Shown: positions 32,257 through 42,131 of the stretch, in pieces
Position numbering within the stretch: position 1 is the first letter of the stretch
Layout of the letters: every line of letters begins with the position of its first letter
Origin: JAFDYH01 sp049840875
GTDB lineage: Bacteria > Bacteroidota > Bacteroidia > Chitinophagales > Chitinophagaceae
Length of the DNA: 64,000 nucleotides
NCBI GenBank assembly: GCA_049840875.1
Contig: JASGJE010000011.1
Coordinates: 62,001-126,000, forward strand
Reading direction: 5' to 3'
Notes under the pieces: model-generated
Database searches by the model: none
Seen by the model: the letters and a program-made list of their open reading frames with translations, nothing else
What the model was told of the DNA's origin: nothing
Made by a program: the position numbers and the translations under genes

Positions 32257-34269
32257 TTATTGTTTTACAATTCTCACCGTATTAGCTTTAATGCTTCCAT
32301 TTGTTATAGAAAGAAAATAAACACCCGCTCTTAGCCCACTGATATTAAACGGTATCACATTGGTACCATCATTTAAATTTTGCTCCCATTGTCTCACCAT
32401 TTTTCCCTGCGAATCAAACAGGAATGCTTGTATCGCTATGCTTTCCGGTGAACTGATCGTGACACTCGTATTATCTGTCGCAGGATTCGGCGTAACGGAA
32501 GTAACGAGGAATGACCTGGTGCTGTAAAGAACAGCAACTGTGTTTGAATAACGAACCCGTCCATCTATTAAGACCACTTTTATACGATAAATCGTTGTGC
32601 CTCCCTTGATATTCTTTATAGTATAAGCATATGAAAAATCATTCTTTCCCGGATTAACTGATGCAATTGTTTTAAAATTTCCTCCGTCAATTGCTTGCTC
32701 TATTTCATAATGGCTCACGTTATTTTCACTATATACATTCCAGTTTATCACAGCGCCGTTTTCTTTTTTCTGGGCTTTACATGTTATTGCAAAGTCAATC
32801 GGCAATATCGCACCATGGTTACCGATAATAAATGGTGTGTTAAATGATGTGATTGGTGCATAAGCCCTGTATTCAGGTGGGTTCGCAGTAGGCGTCAATC
32901 CATTCTGAATAATGTTCCATGCACTCGTTAAAAACTGACCGATATCAACTGTAGAATTGTAATCAAATTGGCTGCGTCCCTGCCCCGTGTAATAATAAAA
33001 AGTAACATTAGCTGGAACGGGGTTAGCTGCGGCTGAATTTGTATTTATAATCCATGTGCGGTCGACGGCTGCAAACGGAGTTGTTATCGTTGGATTCACT
33101 CCGGGTTCGACTCTCACAGAATAGGTCAATCCGCTTCCGTTATCTATTTCTACCTGGTTCACAGATGTTGCATCAACACCAACAGGAAACGAAACACGTG
33201 CCAGGCCTACGTTTGGAATAATAAGAAATCCTGTACCGTTGGTGATAATGTGATTTGTGATCACTGAAGTTCCCGTTGCCAGCGCTACAAATGGAGTGGT
33301 TAAAGAATAATTACCCAAAGTTAAGTTGCCACTTTTGATGGTATAACGAAATGGCAATACAAGGTCTGAAAGAAGTGTTGCACCGGCAGCATTACTCAAC
33401 CGAAAGTCAAGTGCATCCCCTGTTATATTCCCAGATGCTCCCTCTTTTATATTCTGATTAGTCGTTCCGTTCAGCAATATCCGCGATAAAGTACCGGTGC
33501 CGCTTTCTGTAATCAGCCCGTCGATGGTGAGATCACCTTTAATTCCCAACGTGTCACCTACAGCCCCATTTGATATATCTATCGTTCCTGCCTGAACGTC
33601 CAAAGCATGTGGTAAAAATAAATTTGAAAGCAGGTTAATTGTGCCGGTAGTATTAACTACGAAATCAAGATTATCACCAGTAAGGCCGCCTGTAACTGAA
33701 GTAATCGTTTGAGTAGTATTTCCGTTTAATTGAACAACAGGATTACCTGTACCCGACTCTGTAATAGCGTCAGTTGCCGGTGCGCTTATCGTAATGTTGC
33801 CTTTTATACTAAGTACGGGACTTAATGATCCTGCTGACGCATCAAGCGACCCACCAGATGCAATTACAAGATTGCCATCGATATCGACATTGCTACCGGA
33901 TGCATTGATAAACACTCCGCCCGAATTAAGTGTCAAAGCATCGGCAGTTGATGTTAGATGAAGACCTGTTGTAGCAGTGTTTGTAGCAGGTAGAATCAGA
34001 CTGATTGAATTTCCCGTTGCCGGTGTAATGGTGATTGAGTTTACAGTAACCGTTGTTGCTCCTGATGGAAGAGTAACATCATATCCTGAAGTTACAGTTG
34101 TATTATCCAATACGACATCATCAGATGCGATGGGTACAGCGTTGGTAGACCAATTCGCTGCATCACTCCACGAAGATCCATCGCCGGCACCGGTCCACTG
34201 CACCTGCGAAAACACAGACAAGGAAACCAGCAGGCAGATGGCTGATAAGACCATTGACCTGATACGCAT
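32257..34269 (-). CDS. Secreted T9SS cargo protein with beta-rich repeats (copy 1)
   Basis: A 670-residue surface protein. A signal peptide ends at VFSQ. The N-terminal block VQWTGAGDGSSWSDAANWST is a tryptophan-rich motif often found in Bacteroidota surface proteins, followed by threonine/glycine-rich beta-strand repeats (about 60-480). The C-terminal ~75 residues (SVTPNPATDNTSVTISSPES ... GVYFLSITNG ... VRIVKQ) form a type A T9SS sorting domain. The stop codon is next to the end of the DUF4954 gene. The neighbour at 34414-36720 is a paralogue. Confidence 0.8.
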   Translation of the reverse strand: MRIRSMVLSAICLLVSLSVFSQVQWTGAGDGSSWSDAANWSTNAVPIASDDVVLDNTTVTSGYDVTLPSGATTVTVNSITITPATGNSISLILPATNTATTGLHLTSTADALTLNSGGVFINASGSNVDIDGNLVIASGGSLDASAGSLSPVLSIKGNITISAPATDAITESGTGNPVVQLNGNTTQTITSVTGGLTGDNLDFVVNTTGTINLLSNLFLPHALDVQAGTIDISNGAVGDTLGIKGDLTIDGLITESGTGTLSRILLNGTTNQNIKEGASGNITGDALDFRLSNAAGATLLSDLVLPFRYTIKSGNLTLGNYSLTTPFVALATGTSVITNHIITNGTGFLIIPNVGLARVSFPVGVDATSVNQVEIDNGSGLTYSVRVEPGVNPTITTPFAAVDRTWIINTNSAAANPVPANVTFYYYTGQGRSQFDYNSTVDIGQFLTSAWNIIQNGLTPTANPPEYRAYAPITSFNTPFIIGNHGAILPIDFAITCKAQKKENGAVINWNVYSENNVSHYEIEQAIDGGNFKTIASVNPGKNDFSYAYTIKNIKGGTTIYRIKVVLIDGRVRYSNTVAVLYSTRSFLVTSVTPNPATDNTSVTISSPESIAIQAFLFDSQGKMVRQWEQNLNDGTNVIPFNISGLRAGVYFLSITNGSIKANTVRIVKQ

Positions 34270-34413
34270 AGTCGGAAACTTGTTAATGGAAGATCAAAGG
34301 AGTGGAAGAAAATATGTGGCAAAATAATAATTTAATGCCGAAGAATACTATAGTAAATCTACGGCAATGGGCTCCACTCACTGGGAATTGTCTTATCAAT
34401 CCTGTATTGGCGG

Positions 34414-36720
34414 CTATTGTTTTATAAAACGAACCGTCTTTCTTTCAGTGTCAACAAAAAGGAAGTAAATGCCACTCACCAATCTTTCAGTTGGTAACGT
34501 GACACGGTTGTTCCCTTTGTTTAAATGTCGCGTCAATTTTTGAACGTTTCTACCATGTGCATCAACCATTGAAATAACAATATCACGTTCTGAAGAAGAA
34601 TAAATATCTATAACTGCACTTTTTATAACCGGGTTCGGGTAGATTTTCATGGGCTGATCTGATGAACCAAATACAACCGAAACCACATTGCTATAAATTA
34701 CGCTTTTATCTTCATTGAATATTTTAAGACGATACCGGATAATTTCACCCTTTATGTAGTTATCCGATATTGAATAAAATTTACTTCCAGGGTTTGCATT
34801 TAACGATGTTAGCACAGAAAATGGTTGTTGATCAATAGATCGTTCTACTTCGTAATGAACAAAATCTGACTGAAAATCTGCAACAACCCAGTTAATATCA
34901 ACCTGATCATCATTCTTTTCTTTTACTGAAAAAGAAAGTAATGTTATCGGTAGTGGATTAATAGCTCCTGGCTCGCTCGTAGCAATTGTAAATATTCCGA
35001 AGGGTGATACAGGCGAACTCGTTACAGTTCCTGTTGCATAAGGCGATACGACTGGGCCGGCGATTTTTTCAGTCTGATCATTTGTTTTCCATTGCATATC
35101 ACTTACGTTATAGCTCGAAGCATACAAAGTCGCCAGATCTTTTGCGAAACTGTATTGTGTAACTGCTAAGGTGACTTTCGCTGGCGTATTTACATTTCCG
35201 GTAATTTTATCAAGATTCCAGTATTCAACATAACTGATATGGTTAATCGGCAATTGGTAGTTAATTCCAAAAGCAGTTTGAGGGTTTGACCTGAAATATT
35301 CTGCCTGGAAAGCGTCAGTTGTTGCCATGCCTGTCGAATTAAAACCAATGGGTGCATAGATTGATCCCTTTCCCACAGGAAAAGTAAAATTATCATCGCC
35401 GATTTTTATCATCGGGCCTTCAACGAAACTGGATGAGGAGCCTCCGGAATAATTTGAATTATCAAGCATCGTCAAGGGATGACCAACTGTATTTATTTTC
35501 CCGTTTATCAGTTGTAACGCTTTGCTCGTCGTGCCGGGAAGAGTCAACGATGTTTGTAAAGTTGCGCCGGCGGCATTATTCATTATAAACGAAACCTGGT
35601 TACCAGAAAAAGTGCCCGTGTTAGATACATTCTGATTAGCCGCACCTGACAACTCAATCTCATTAATTGTACCTGTTGTTCCATCAGATTTCAGAGTACC
35701 TGCAATGGAAATATCTCCCTGCACATGTAACCTGGCACCTGCGCCGGCCGTTGTTACCGTCGAACCGGCAATCACAAGTATTCCTGAGGCAGAAACATCC
35801 AATTTACCCCTCACTGTATAATCATAAGTCGTCGCACTCGTTCCTGTCTTCAATCTTAATTCCTTTCCATTGGTGTTTGCAATTGTAAAACTGTTGACAG
35901 AAATAGAAGTAACGGGACTAAGTGTTGAAATGAGTTGTGTTGCAGAGGACATAGATGGGCAATCCCATTTTAAATTTCCATATTGAGCCTGATTAAAAAT
36001 AATGCTACCGTTTGCTGTTGCACCGGTAATTAACAAATTTGAGTTGTCATCCCAGTTGGCGTACGGAGCCGCGCCTCCATTCTGATTTATTTCGTAGGTA
36101 GAACCGCTTTGCATAATTAAATAGTTTCCTGCTGCGGAAGCTGTATTACCTGAGTTTGAAAAATATTTTATGTATCCGGTGCTACTGACCGTACAGGCTG
36201 AATAGTTGGTAGCATTGGTATAGACCCGAAAATTAGAATTACTTGTTCCTGCCCCTGTTCCTGTAAAGTATAAATTGCCGTCTATAGATCCAACTGTACC
36301 TGCAGCGCCGGTTAAGTCAAGTATAAAATTCAATGTGCCGGTTGCGTTAGCCGCATTTATCGTTAAAGTGCTGCCATAGTCTATTTTTAACCCGGGGATA
36401 GCATTGTTTGCACTCTTTACCTGTATTATTCTTGTACCACCACCTGACTGTGTTCTTGTAAAAGTTACAGATGCATTCGAGGATATCGTCAGTGAATTAA
36501 TAAGATAGACAAATGGTGTAGTAGCAGGAATAATATCCATTTCAACGTTTACCGACGTATTAAATATAACATCATCATTTGCACCTGGGACTACCCCGGT
36601 AGACCAATTGGCTGAATTATTCCAATTGCTGATCAGTGGACCTGTCCATGTGATAGTTGCCGCATTACAAAAAATAAAGAAAAACGAAGTTGCAATAACT
36701 GAAAGTAAAATTCTTCTCAT
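34414..36720 (-). CDS. Secreted T9SS cargo protein with beta-rich repeats (copy 2)
   Basis: A 768-residue paralogue of the protein encoded at 32257-34269. The signal peptide ends near CNAA; the tryptophan block ITWTGPLISNWNNSANWST and the DDVIFN motif match copy 1. The body is threonine/serine/asparagine-rich with many beta repeats. The C-terminus (KIYPNPVIKSAVIDIYSSSE ... SGIYFLFVDTE ... VRFIKQ) is a type A T9SS sorting domain. Tandem copies on the same strand suggest local duplication. Function could be adhesion or matrix (inferred). Confidence 0.8.
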   Translation of the reverse strand: MRRILLSVIATSFFFIFCNAATITWTGPLISNWNNSANWSTGVVPGANDDVIFNTSVNVEMDIIPATTPFVYLINSLTISSNASVTFTRTQSGGGTRIIQVKSANNAIPGLKIDYGSTLTINAANATGTLNFILDLTGAAGTVGSIDGNLYFTGTGAGTSNSNFRVYTNATNYSACTVSSTGYIKYFSNSGNTASAAGNYLIMQSGSTYEINQNGGAAPYANWDDNSNLLITGATANGSIIFNQAQYGNLKWDCPSMSSATQLISTLSPVTSISVNSFTIANTNGKELRLKTGTSATTYDYTVRGKLDVSASGILVIAGSTVTTAGAGARLHVQGDISIAGTLKSDGTTGTINEIELSGAANQNVSNTGTFSGNQVSFIMNNAAGATLQTSLTLPGTTSKALQLINGKINTVGHPLTMLDNSNYSGGSSSSFVEGPMIKIGDDNFTFPVGKGSIYAPIGFNSTGMATTDAFQAEYFRSNPQTAFGINYQLPINHISYVEYWNLDKITGNVNTPAKVTLAVTQYSFAKDLATLYASSYNVSDMQWKTNDQTEKIAGPVVSPYATGTVTSSPVSPFGIFTIATSEPGAINPLPITLLSFSVKEKNDDQVDINWVVADFQSDFVHYEVERSIDQQPFSVLTSLNANPGSKFYSISDNYIKGEIIRYRLKIFNEDKSVIYSNVVSVVFGSSDQPMKIYPNPVIKSAVIDIYSSSERDIVISMVDAHGRNVQKLTRHLNKGNNRVTLPTERLVSGIYFLFVDTERKTVRFIKQ

Positions 36721-36904
36721 AGCATTATCATAAGCGTTTATTAATAATCGATATGCTTAATGATAATAACCGGTAATGCTTAAGAAAAATATCAACCGTG
36801 GGAAAATTTTCAGGAAAGAATCGGCATCAAGTTAAGTAAATAAATAAAAGAAAACTCTTACCAAAAAAAGATAATGAAATAAAAATCATTAATAATGTGA
36901 CTAT

Positions 36905-38221
36905 CTACTTCTTTCTAAAAAAAAGCCGGACCGGTACGCCGGAAAAATTGAATGATTTCCGCAATTGATTCTCAAGGTAATTTTTATACGGCTGTTTTAT
37001 ATCATCCGGAAAATTGCAGAAGAATGCAAATGAAGGCACCGCGGTTGGCAGTTGTGTGATATATTTCACTTTAACTGGATTACCTCTTACTACCGGAGGA
37101 TGATAGCTTTCAATCGCTTTTAGTATTACATCGTTCAACTTAGAAGTTGGAATTTTTTTCTGCCTGTTTTCGTACACGGAAAGTGCTGTTTCGATCACTT
37201 TAAATATTCTCGTCTTTTCGGTTGCAGATGTAAAAATAATCGGCACATCATTGAATGGAGCTAATCGCTTTTTTAATTCAGCTTCATAATCGCGGGCAGT
37301 ATTAGTTTCTTTGCTCACAAGGTCCCATTTATTTACCACTACCACAACTCCTTTTCCTTTCTTGGATGCAAGACTAAAAATATTAAGATCCTGCGCAGCA
37401 ATACCCTTTACGGCATCGAGTAATATCAGGCATACATCCGCTTCATCAACGGCTTTAATAGCACGTATCACAGAATAAAACTCCAGGTCTTCATGCACTT
37501 TGGCTTTTCTCCGTATACCTGCTGTATCGATTAATACAAATTCCTTTTTAAATAAATTATAGTGCGTATGAATAGTATCTCTCGTAGTACCCGCGATATC
37601 GCTTACAATTGTTCTCTCCTCTCCTACCAATGCGTTCAGTAACGAAGATTTTCCAACATTGGGCTGACCAATGATTGCAAACTTGGGCAATGCATCAATT
37701 TCTTTCGTCTCTGCAGAATCTTCTTCCCTTATTATTTCAGTCACTGCATCCAACAACTCACCGGTACCACTACCACTTGCGGCTGCTATAAAAAAAATAT
37801 GTTCAAACCCAAGGCTGTAAAATTCATTTGCCTCTAACAGTCGCTCATTATTATCAACCTTATTTACTGCAAGAAATACAGGTTTTGTAGATCGCCTCAG
37901 CGTATCCGCCATTGCATCATCCAGGTCAGTAATACCAGTTGCTGCATCCACCATAAAAATAATTGCGTTTGCTTCTTCCACGGCTACTACAACCTGTTTA
38001 CGTATCTCACGCTCAAATACATCATCACTATTCGGAACGAAACCACCTGTGTCAATTACATTAAATGATTTTCCATTCCAGTCAGCAACACCATACTGGC
38101 GGTCACGCGTTACACCGCTCACATCATCTACTATCGCTTTACGCTGTTCCAGCAAACGATTAAAAAACGTGCTCTTTCCAACATTGGGCCTGCCCACTAT
38201 TGCAACTGTAAATCCTGCCAT
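36905..38221 (-). CDS. der: GTPase Der (EngA), ribosome biogenesis
   Basis: A tandem-GTPase factor of 438 residues needed for 50S subunit assembly. Both G domains are complete: G1 GRPNVGKST (about 9-17) and GQPNVGKSS (about 184-192); G3 DTGG and DTAG; G4 NKVD and NKWD; then a KH-like C-terminal domain. The stop codon of the upstream gene (38222) touches its start, so it is the second gene of an operon with the secreted protein gene 38222-38968. Confidence 0.95.
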   Translation of the reverse strand: MAGFTVAIVGRPNVGKSTFFNRLLEQRKAIVDDVSGVTRDRQYGVADWNGKSFNVIDTGGFVPNSDDVFEREIRKQVVVAVEEANAIIFMVDAATGITDLDDAMADTLRRSTKPVFLAVNKVDNNERLLEANEFYSLGFEHIFFIAAASGSGTGELLDAVTEIIREEDSAETKEIDALPKFAIIGQPNVGKSSLLNALVGEERTIVSDIAGTTRDTIHTHYNLFKKEFVLIDTAGIRRKAKVHEDLEFYSVIRAIKAVDEADVCLILLDAVKGIAAQDLNIFSLASKKGKGVVVVVNKWDLVSKETNTARDYEAELKKRLAPFNDVPIIFTSATEKTRIFKVIETALSVYENRQKKIPTSKLNDVILKAIESYHPPVVRGNPVKVKYITQLPTAVPSFAFFCNFPDDIKQPYKNYLENQLRKSFNFSGVPVRLFFRKK

Positions 38222-38968
38222 TTATTTCTTTGAATTATAATAGTTCATAAAAGCCAATGCATCATCTTCCTTCCTGAAATTAATTCTGTTCTCTTTAACC
38301 CAATCGGCAAAGGCAGATGATCCTGGCAATAATTGTAACAAACTTTCCTTATCCAATCTTTTTAATCCGTTTATCATTTCGCTGTGATAAACGAAATAAT
38401 CAGATTCATCTTTAAAAAAATATCGCTTCAGCGTACCAAATAAAGAATCAGCGGAATTAAGGTTTCTTTTACTCAGTTTCAATAATTCATACGAGCCGCT
38501 ATTCAAAACCTGCAAATAAGTATTCCGAAGCGCCTGATTTAGCTTCACTGGTTCCTGCGTCAATATAAAAACCGCAGACACTTTGCTTGTGTCATTATCC
38601 TTATGAATTACTATTTTTTTTACAGCCCCATCGTACGTCACCAATTCATCGCCATTTTTTCCAAGATAATGTAGCTCTCCTGTTGCGAGGTTTAGTTTTA
38701 TTTTACAAAGCCATTTTTCATTTTTACCCGATCCGAACAGGCTGGCAAGTTGCCACTCATCATTGTAGTATGCACTCCCGCTGATTTTTTCATAGGGAAC
38801 TCCATCTGATAATGTATTGAGTCCGCTGATTTTTATCATATCCGTATTGGTTGAAACCGGCGGGTATGTTTCAATAAAAACCTGCGCAAATGAACTCTTA
38901 AAAAGAAAAAAACCTGTGCATACAAGGCCGATAAGTCGTGCCGTATATTTTATTCTGCTATTCCTCAT
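38222..38968 (-). CDS. Secreted protein of unknown function
   Basis: A 248-residue product. A signal/anchor lies at the N-terminus (GLVCTGFFLFKSSFAQ). The remaining protein is a mix of beta strands and helices with no recognised motif. It is encoded between era and der, all on the minus strand, so probably co-expressed with two GTPases of ribosome assembly although secreted. No family is recognised. Confidence 0.7.
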   Translation of the reverse strand: MRNSRIKYTARLIGLVCTGFFLFKSSFAQVFIETYPPVSTNTDMIKISGLNTLSDGVPYEKISGSAYYNDEWQLASLFGSGKNEKWLCKIKLNLATGELHYLGKNGDELVTYDGAVKKIVIHKDNDTSKVSAVFILTQEPVKLNQALRNTYLQVLNSGSYELLKLSKRNLNSADSLFGTLKRYFFKDESDYFVYHSEMINGLKRLDKESLLQLLPGSSAFADWVKENRINFRKEDDALAFMNYYNSKK

Positions 38969-38993
38969 TTGAATCAGGTTTAAAAGTTATTGA

Positions 38994-39866
38994 TTAACTA
39001 TACCCATATTCTTTTAAATATAATTCATTATCCCGCCATTTAGGTTTCACTTTCACGAACAATTCCAGGAAGACTTTATTCTGCAAAAAATTTTCTATCT
39101 CCAATCTCGATGCAGTGCCAAGTTTTTTAATCATACTTCCTTTTTCTCCAAGCAAAATGCTTTTCTGTGTTTCGCGGTTCACTATAATTTCAGCCCTGAT
39201 CTTTATCAATGTCGATTTCTCTTTAAACTCCTGAACAATCACCGCTGTATGATAAGGTATCTCTTCTTCAAATAATTCATAGATTTTTTCACGCACTATT
39301 TCGCTCACAAAAAAACGTGTAGGAAGGTCTGTGATATCTTCATTGCTATAAAACGGATCTCCTTCCGGCAAGAATTTTAAGATCAGGTTTAGCAACGCAT
39401 CGATATTTGTTTTTTGTTTTGCAGATACAGTTATTACAGCCCGGCAATATTTTTTATCTGAAAAAAAATTTACGGCGTTATCTATCACTTCTTTATTTAC
39501 AGCATCCGCTTTATTGCAGACAATTATTGCAGGCACTTTTAATTTCAATGACTGGAATAATTGATCGATACTTTGTAAATCTTTATCTTTTAAATCGTGT
39601 ATTAATAATGCGACATCGGCATCTTCCAACGCATTCTTTACCGCCTGCATCATTTTCTCGTGCAGTTTATATTTCGGTTCAATAATGCCAGGTGTATCTG
39701 AAAATATCACCTGGTACTCGTCAGTTGTCAGAAAACCTTTTATACGATGGCGGGTTGTTTGCACTTTTGGCGATACAATAGCAAGTTTTTCACCAATCAG
39801 TGCGTTCAGTAAAGTACTCTTCCCTGCATTCGGCCTGCCGAAAATATTTACAAAACCTGCTTTCAT
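38994..39866 (-). CDS. era: GTPase Era
   Basis: GTPase of 290 residues required for 16S rRNA processing and 30S assembly. G1 is GRPNAGKSTLL, G3 DTPG, G4 NKAD, and a KH domain with the conserved EKGSMIKKLGTASRLEIENF segment occupies the C-terminal ~90 residues. Length fits the family. A terminator-like hairpin separates it from the initiator tRNA upstream, so it is transcribed separately. Confidence 0.94.
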   Translation of the reverse strand: MKAGFVNIFGRPNAGKSTLLNALIGEKLAIVSPKVQTTRHRIKGFLTTDEYQVIFSDTPGIIEPKYKLHEKMMQAVKNALEDADVALLIHDLKDKDLQSIDQLFQSLKLKVPAIIVCNKADAVNKEVIDNAVNFFSDKKYCRAVITVSAKQKTNIDALLNLILKFLPEGDPFYSNEDITDLPTRFFVSEIVREKIYELFEEEIPYHTAVIVQEFKEKSTLIKIRAEIIVNRETQKSILLGEKGSMIKKLGTASRLEIENFLQNKVFLELFVKVKPKWRDNELYLKEYGYS

Positions 39867-39879
39867 TTTACTAAAGTTA

Positions 39880-39911
39880 CAAAATACAAAGCCCCGCCGT
39901 CGCGGGGCTTT
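39880..39911 (-). terminator. Rho-independent terminator of the initiator tRNA
   Basis: AAAGCCCCGC and GCGGGGCTTT form a perfect 10-bp stem with a 4-nt loop (minus strand), followed by the T-rich stretch GTATTTTGT. It starts 5 nt after the tRNA end. Confidence 0.8.
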
Positions 39912-39915
39912 CTTG

Positions 39916-39987
<72 letters not shown>

Positions 39988-39998
39988 ATGTAGGGCTG

Positions 39999-40029
39999 CA
40001 AAGGTAACCGGATAAAAGTTACCAGCCAA
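39999..40029 (-). promoter_or_regulatory. Promoter of the initiator tRNA
   Basis: The minus strand has TTG (40029-40027), a 20-nt spacer and TACCTTTG (40006-39999), an exact TTG-N20-TAnnTTTG. The tRNA begins 12 nt further on. Confidence 0.7.
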
Positions 40030-40224
40030 ACAAAATTGCATTTATATCGACACACCGTTTCCACGCCTCACAAAAAAACTTCGTTTATCGTGCAACATTT
40101 TTTTAACAAAAAGAATCAGTTGGGCTAATAAGCTGTTACCGTGAATTCATAAAGATTGCTTAATGACCTGAAGAGCTTGGCTTCCTCTAAACAGTTTTTA
40201 AAACCAAATCAAAAACTTCTTCAC

Positions 40225-41535
40225 ATGAAAACGACTGCGTCACCAAGGCTTGCAGCCTTAATTCTATTGATTCCAGGTTTCTTTATGGCTGGCTGTATGA
40301 AAGACAACGTCAGGCGTACTTTCAAGATTTATTCCCCTGTATACGAATCTTTATCTGAATACAGGGCAAGCGTGGGAGCTATTGCAGCTACTACCATAAA
40401 GGCTACAGGAAAGATTGCTGTTTCCGGCAATTATATTTTTATCTCTACTCCATCAGAAGGTATTCATGTAATTGATAACAGCAATCCGGCAAAACCTAAA
40501 AATATCTCCTTTATAAATATTCCAGGCAATGCTGATCTCGCTATTGCAGGTAACACTTTATATGCTGATGCGCATTCTGATCTTGTCACATTTGATATTC
40601 AAAATCCTGCAAACCCTGTTACAAAAAAATTTATCACAAATGTGTTTCCAAACTATGGCGGGTACTTTATTTTAAACAAACAATACAACAGTTACTCTTA
40701 CTACAATTCAACAATGGGGCCGGTCAGCGATGATTCCATGTATGTGATAAAAGAATGGACGTCGAGAGATACAACAGTGGATGAAAATCAACAACACCCA
40801 TTATACTATGTCGACTGCGTCAATTGTTCATTTTACTATTCGGCCGGATCAGCCGGAACAAATGTTTCAGTTCCCTCTGGCAATGGCACTACAACGAATG
40901 GTTCATTATCACGTTTTGCAATCGCAAATAATTTTCTTTACACAATGGGCTATGATAGTTTGTCTTCGTTCGACATTACAGATCGGTTTACACCAACTCT
41001 GAAAGGGAAGACATTCGTTAATTATTCTTCAGAAACCATATTCCCGTTCAAGGATAAGTTATTCATAGGTACGACAAATGGTATGTACATGCTGGACATT
41101 CAATCATCGCCCGAAAACCCTTCGTTAATCGGCCAGGTAGCTCACATGCGGTCATGTGATCCTGTAATTGCAGATGATAATTATGCCTACGTAACGTTGC
41201 GTGATGGTACAAAATGCAGTGGCTATACCAATCAACTGGAAGTATATGATATAAATAATTTGAGTTCTCCTTCATTATTAAAAACCTATCCGCTTACCCA
41301 TCCTACCGGGCTATCAAAAGACGGAGATATTCTGTTCGTCTGCGATGGCAAAGATGGACTGAAAATATTCAATGCAGCAGATAAGAATAATCTGAAATTA
41401 ATTAAGCAAATAACTGGCGGGGAAACGGTAGACGTAATTGCGTATAATGGCATTGCAATAGTTATGACGACGGATGGAATTTACGAATACAGTTATGCCG
41501 ATTTGAATAAAATTCACATGATAAGTAAATTATAA
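40225..41535 (+). CDS. LVIVD-repeat lipoprotein (beta-propeller-like)
   Basis: A 436-residue lipoprotein. The signal ALILLIPGFFMAGC gives a lipobox cysteine. The start at 40225 (MKTTASPRL) is the beginning of that signal. The rest has repeated blocks of the form IxGNxLYxAxxxGLxVFDxxNPxxPxxxxxF (for example GIHVIDNSNPAKPKNISFI and FDIQNPANPVTKKF), the LVIVD repeat that forms a propeller on the cell surface. The partner gene starts 5 nt later. The role is unknown. Confidence 0.8.
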   Translation: MKTTASPRLAALILLIPGFFMAGCMKDNVRRTFKIYSPVYESLSEYRASVGAIAATTIKATGKIAVSGNYIFISTPSEGIHVIDNSNPAKPKNISFINIPGNADLAIAGNTLYADAHSDLVTFDIQNPANPVTKKFITNVFPNYGGYFILNKQYNSYSYYNSTMGPVSDDSMYVIKEWTSRDTTVDENQQHPLYYVDCVNCSFYYSAGSAGTNVSVPSGNGTTTNGSLSRFAIANNFLYTMGYDSLSSFDITDRFTPTLKGKTFVNYSSETIFPFKDKLFIGTTNGMYMLDIQSSPENPSLIGQVAHMRSCDPVIADDNYAYVTLRDGTKCSGYTNQLEVYDINNLSSPSLLKTYPLTHPTGLSKDGDILFVCDGKDGLKIFNAADKNNLKLIKQITGGETVDVIAYNGIAIVMTTDGIYEYSYADLNKIHMISKL

Positions 41536-41540
41536 GAACG

Positions 41541-42089
41541 GTGAAAAAAATTACGCTGCTCTGTACCTTTATAATCTTTGTCAATGCAGGCTTTTCTCAA
41601 CAGGAAAAAAACAGGTCTTTGTTTTTTCATTCTGTTAATACGGTTGGACTGATTCAGGGGCAGGCGGGATCAGCTTTCTCTTTCTTAACAATAAATGGCA
41701 TTCAATATAAAACTCTTTTTACCGGCCTCGGAACAGGGTTTGATTTGTATAAATTAAGAACGATCCCGTTGTTTGTAAGCCTGAGAAATGAATTCGGAAA
41801 AAAAAGCAATAAACTATTTGTATTTGCTGATGCAGGAACAAATTTTTACTGGAAAAAAGATGGCGATGCTAAACTTTATTATCAGAATGATAAATTCAAA
41901 AATGGATTTTATGGCGGCGGTGGCTTTGGTTATAAAGTGAATCTTGGTCGCGGTAGTTCTTTTTTACTGAGCGCAGAATATAATCGCAAGGAGTTAACAG
42001 AATCGGGATCAAATGATGATGGCAGTTATCCGCAAAGAATTAATTACAATTTCAATAGGGTTATAATCAAAACAGGCTTTGAGTTTTAA
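41541..42089 (+). CDS. Outer-membrane-barrel-like small protein
   Basis: A 182-residue product from a GTG start at 41541, 5 nt after the LVIVD gene. A signal peptide (MKKITLLCTFIIFVNAGFSQ) is followed by alternating hydrophobic/glycine strands ending in a C-terminal phenylalanine (VIIKTGFEF), consistent with a small beta-barrel (inferred). It is probably co-expressed with the LVIVD lipoprotein. The stop codon lies in the loop of the terminator hairpin. Confidence 0.72.
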   Translation: MKKITLLCTFIIFVNAGFSQQEKNRSLFFHSVNTVGLIQGQAGSAFSFLTINGIQYKTLFTGLGTGFDLYKLRTIPLFVSLRNEFGKKSNKLFVFADAGTNFYWKKDGDAKLYYQNDKFKNGFYGGGGFGYKVNLGRGSSFLLSAEYNRKELTESGSNDDGSYPQRINYNFNRVIIKTGFEF

Positions 42090-42106
42090 TTCAAAGCCTG
42101 TTTTTT
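42069..42106 (+). terminator. Rho-independent terminator overlapping the stop codon
   Basis: AAAACAGGCTTTGA (42069-42082) pairs perfectly with TCAAAGCCTGTTTT (42091-42104) and is followed by TT. The TAA stop of the preceding gene (42087-42089) is inside the 8-nt loop. It also faces the convergent DUF2807 genes. Confidence 0.85.
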
Positions 42107-42131
42107 CACTGCTATACTTTTTTCAAACCAA

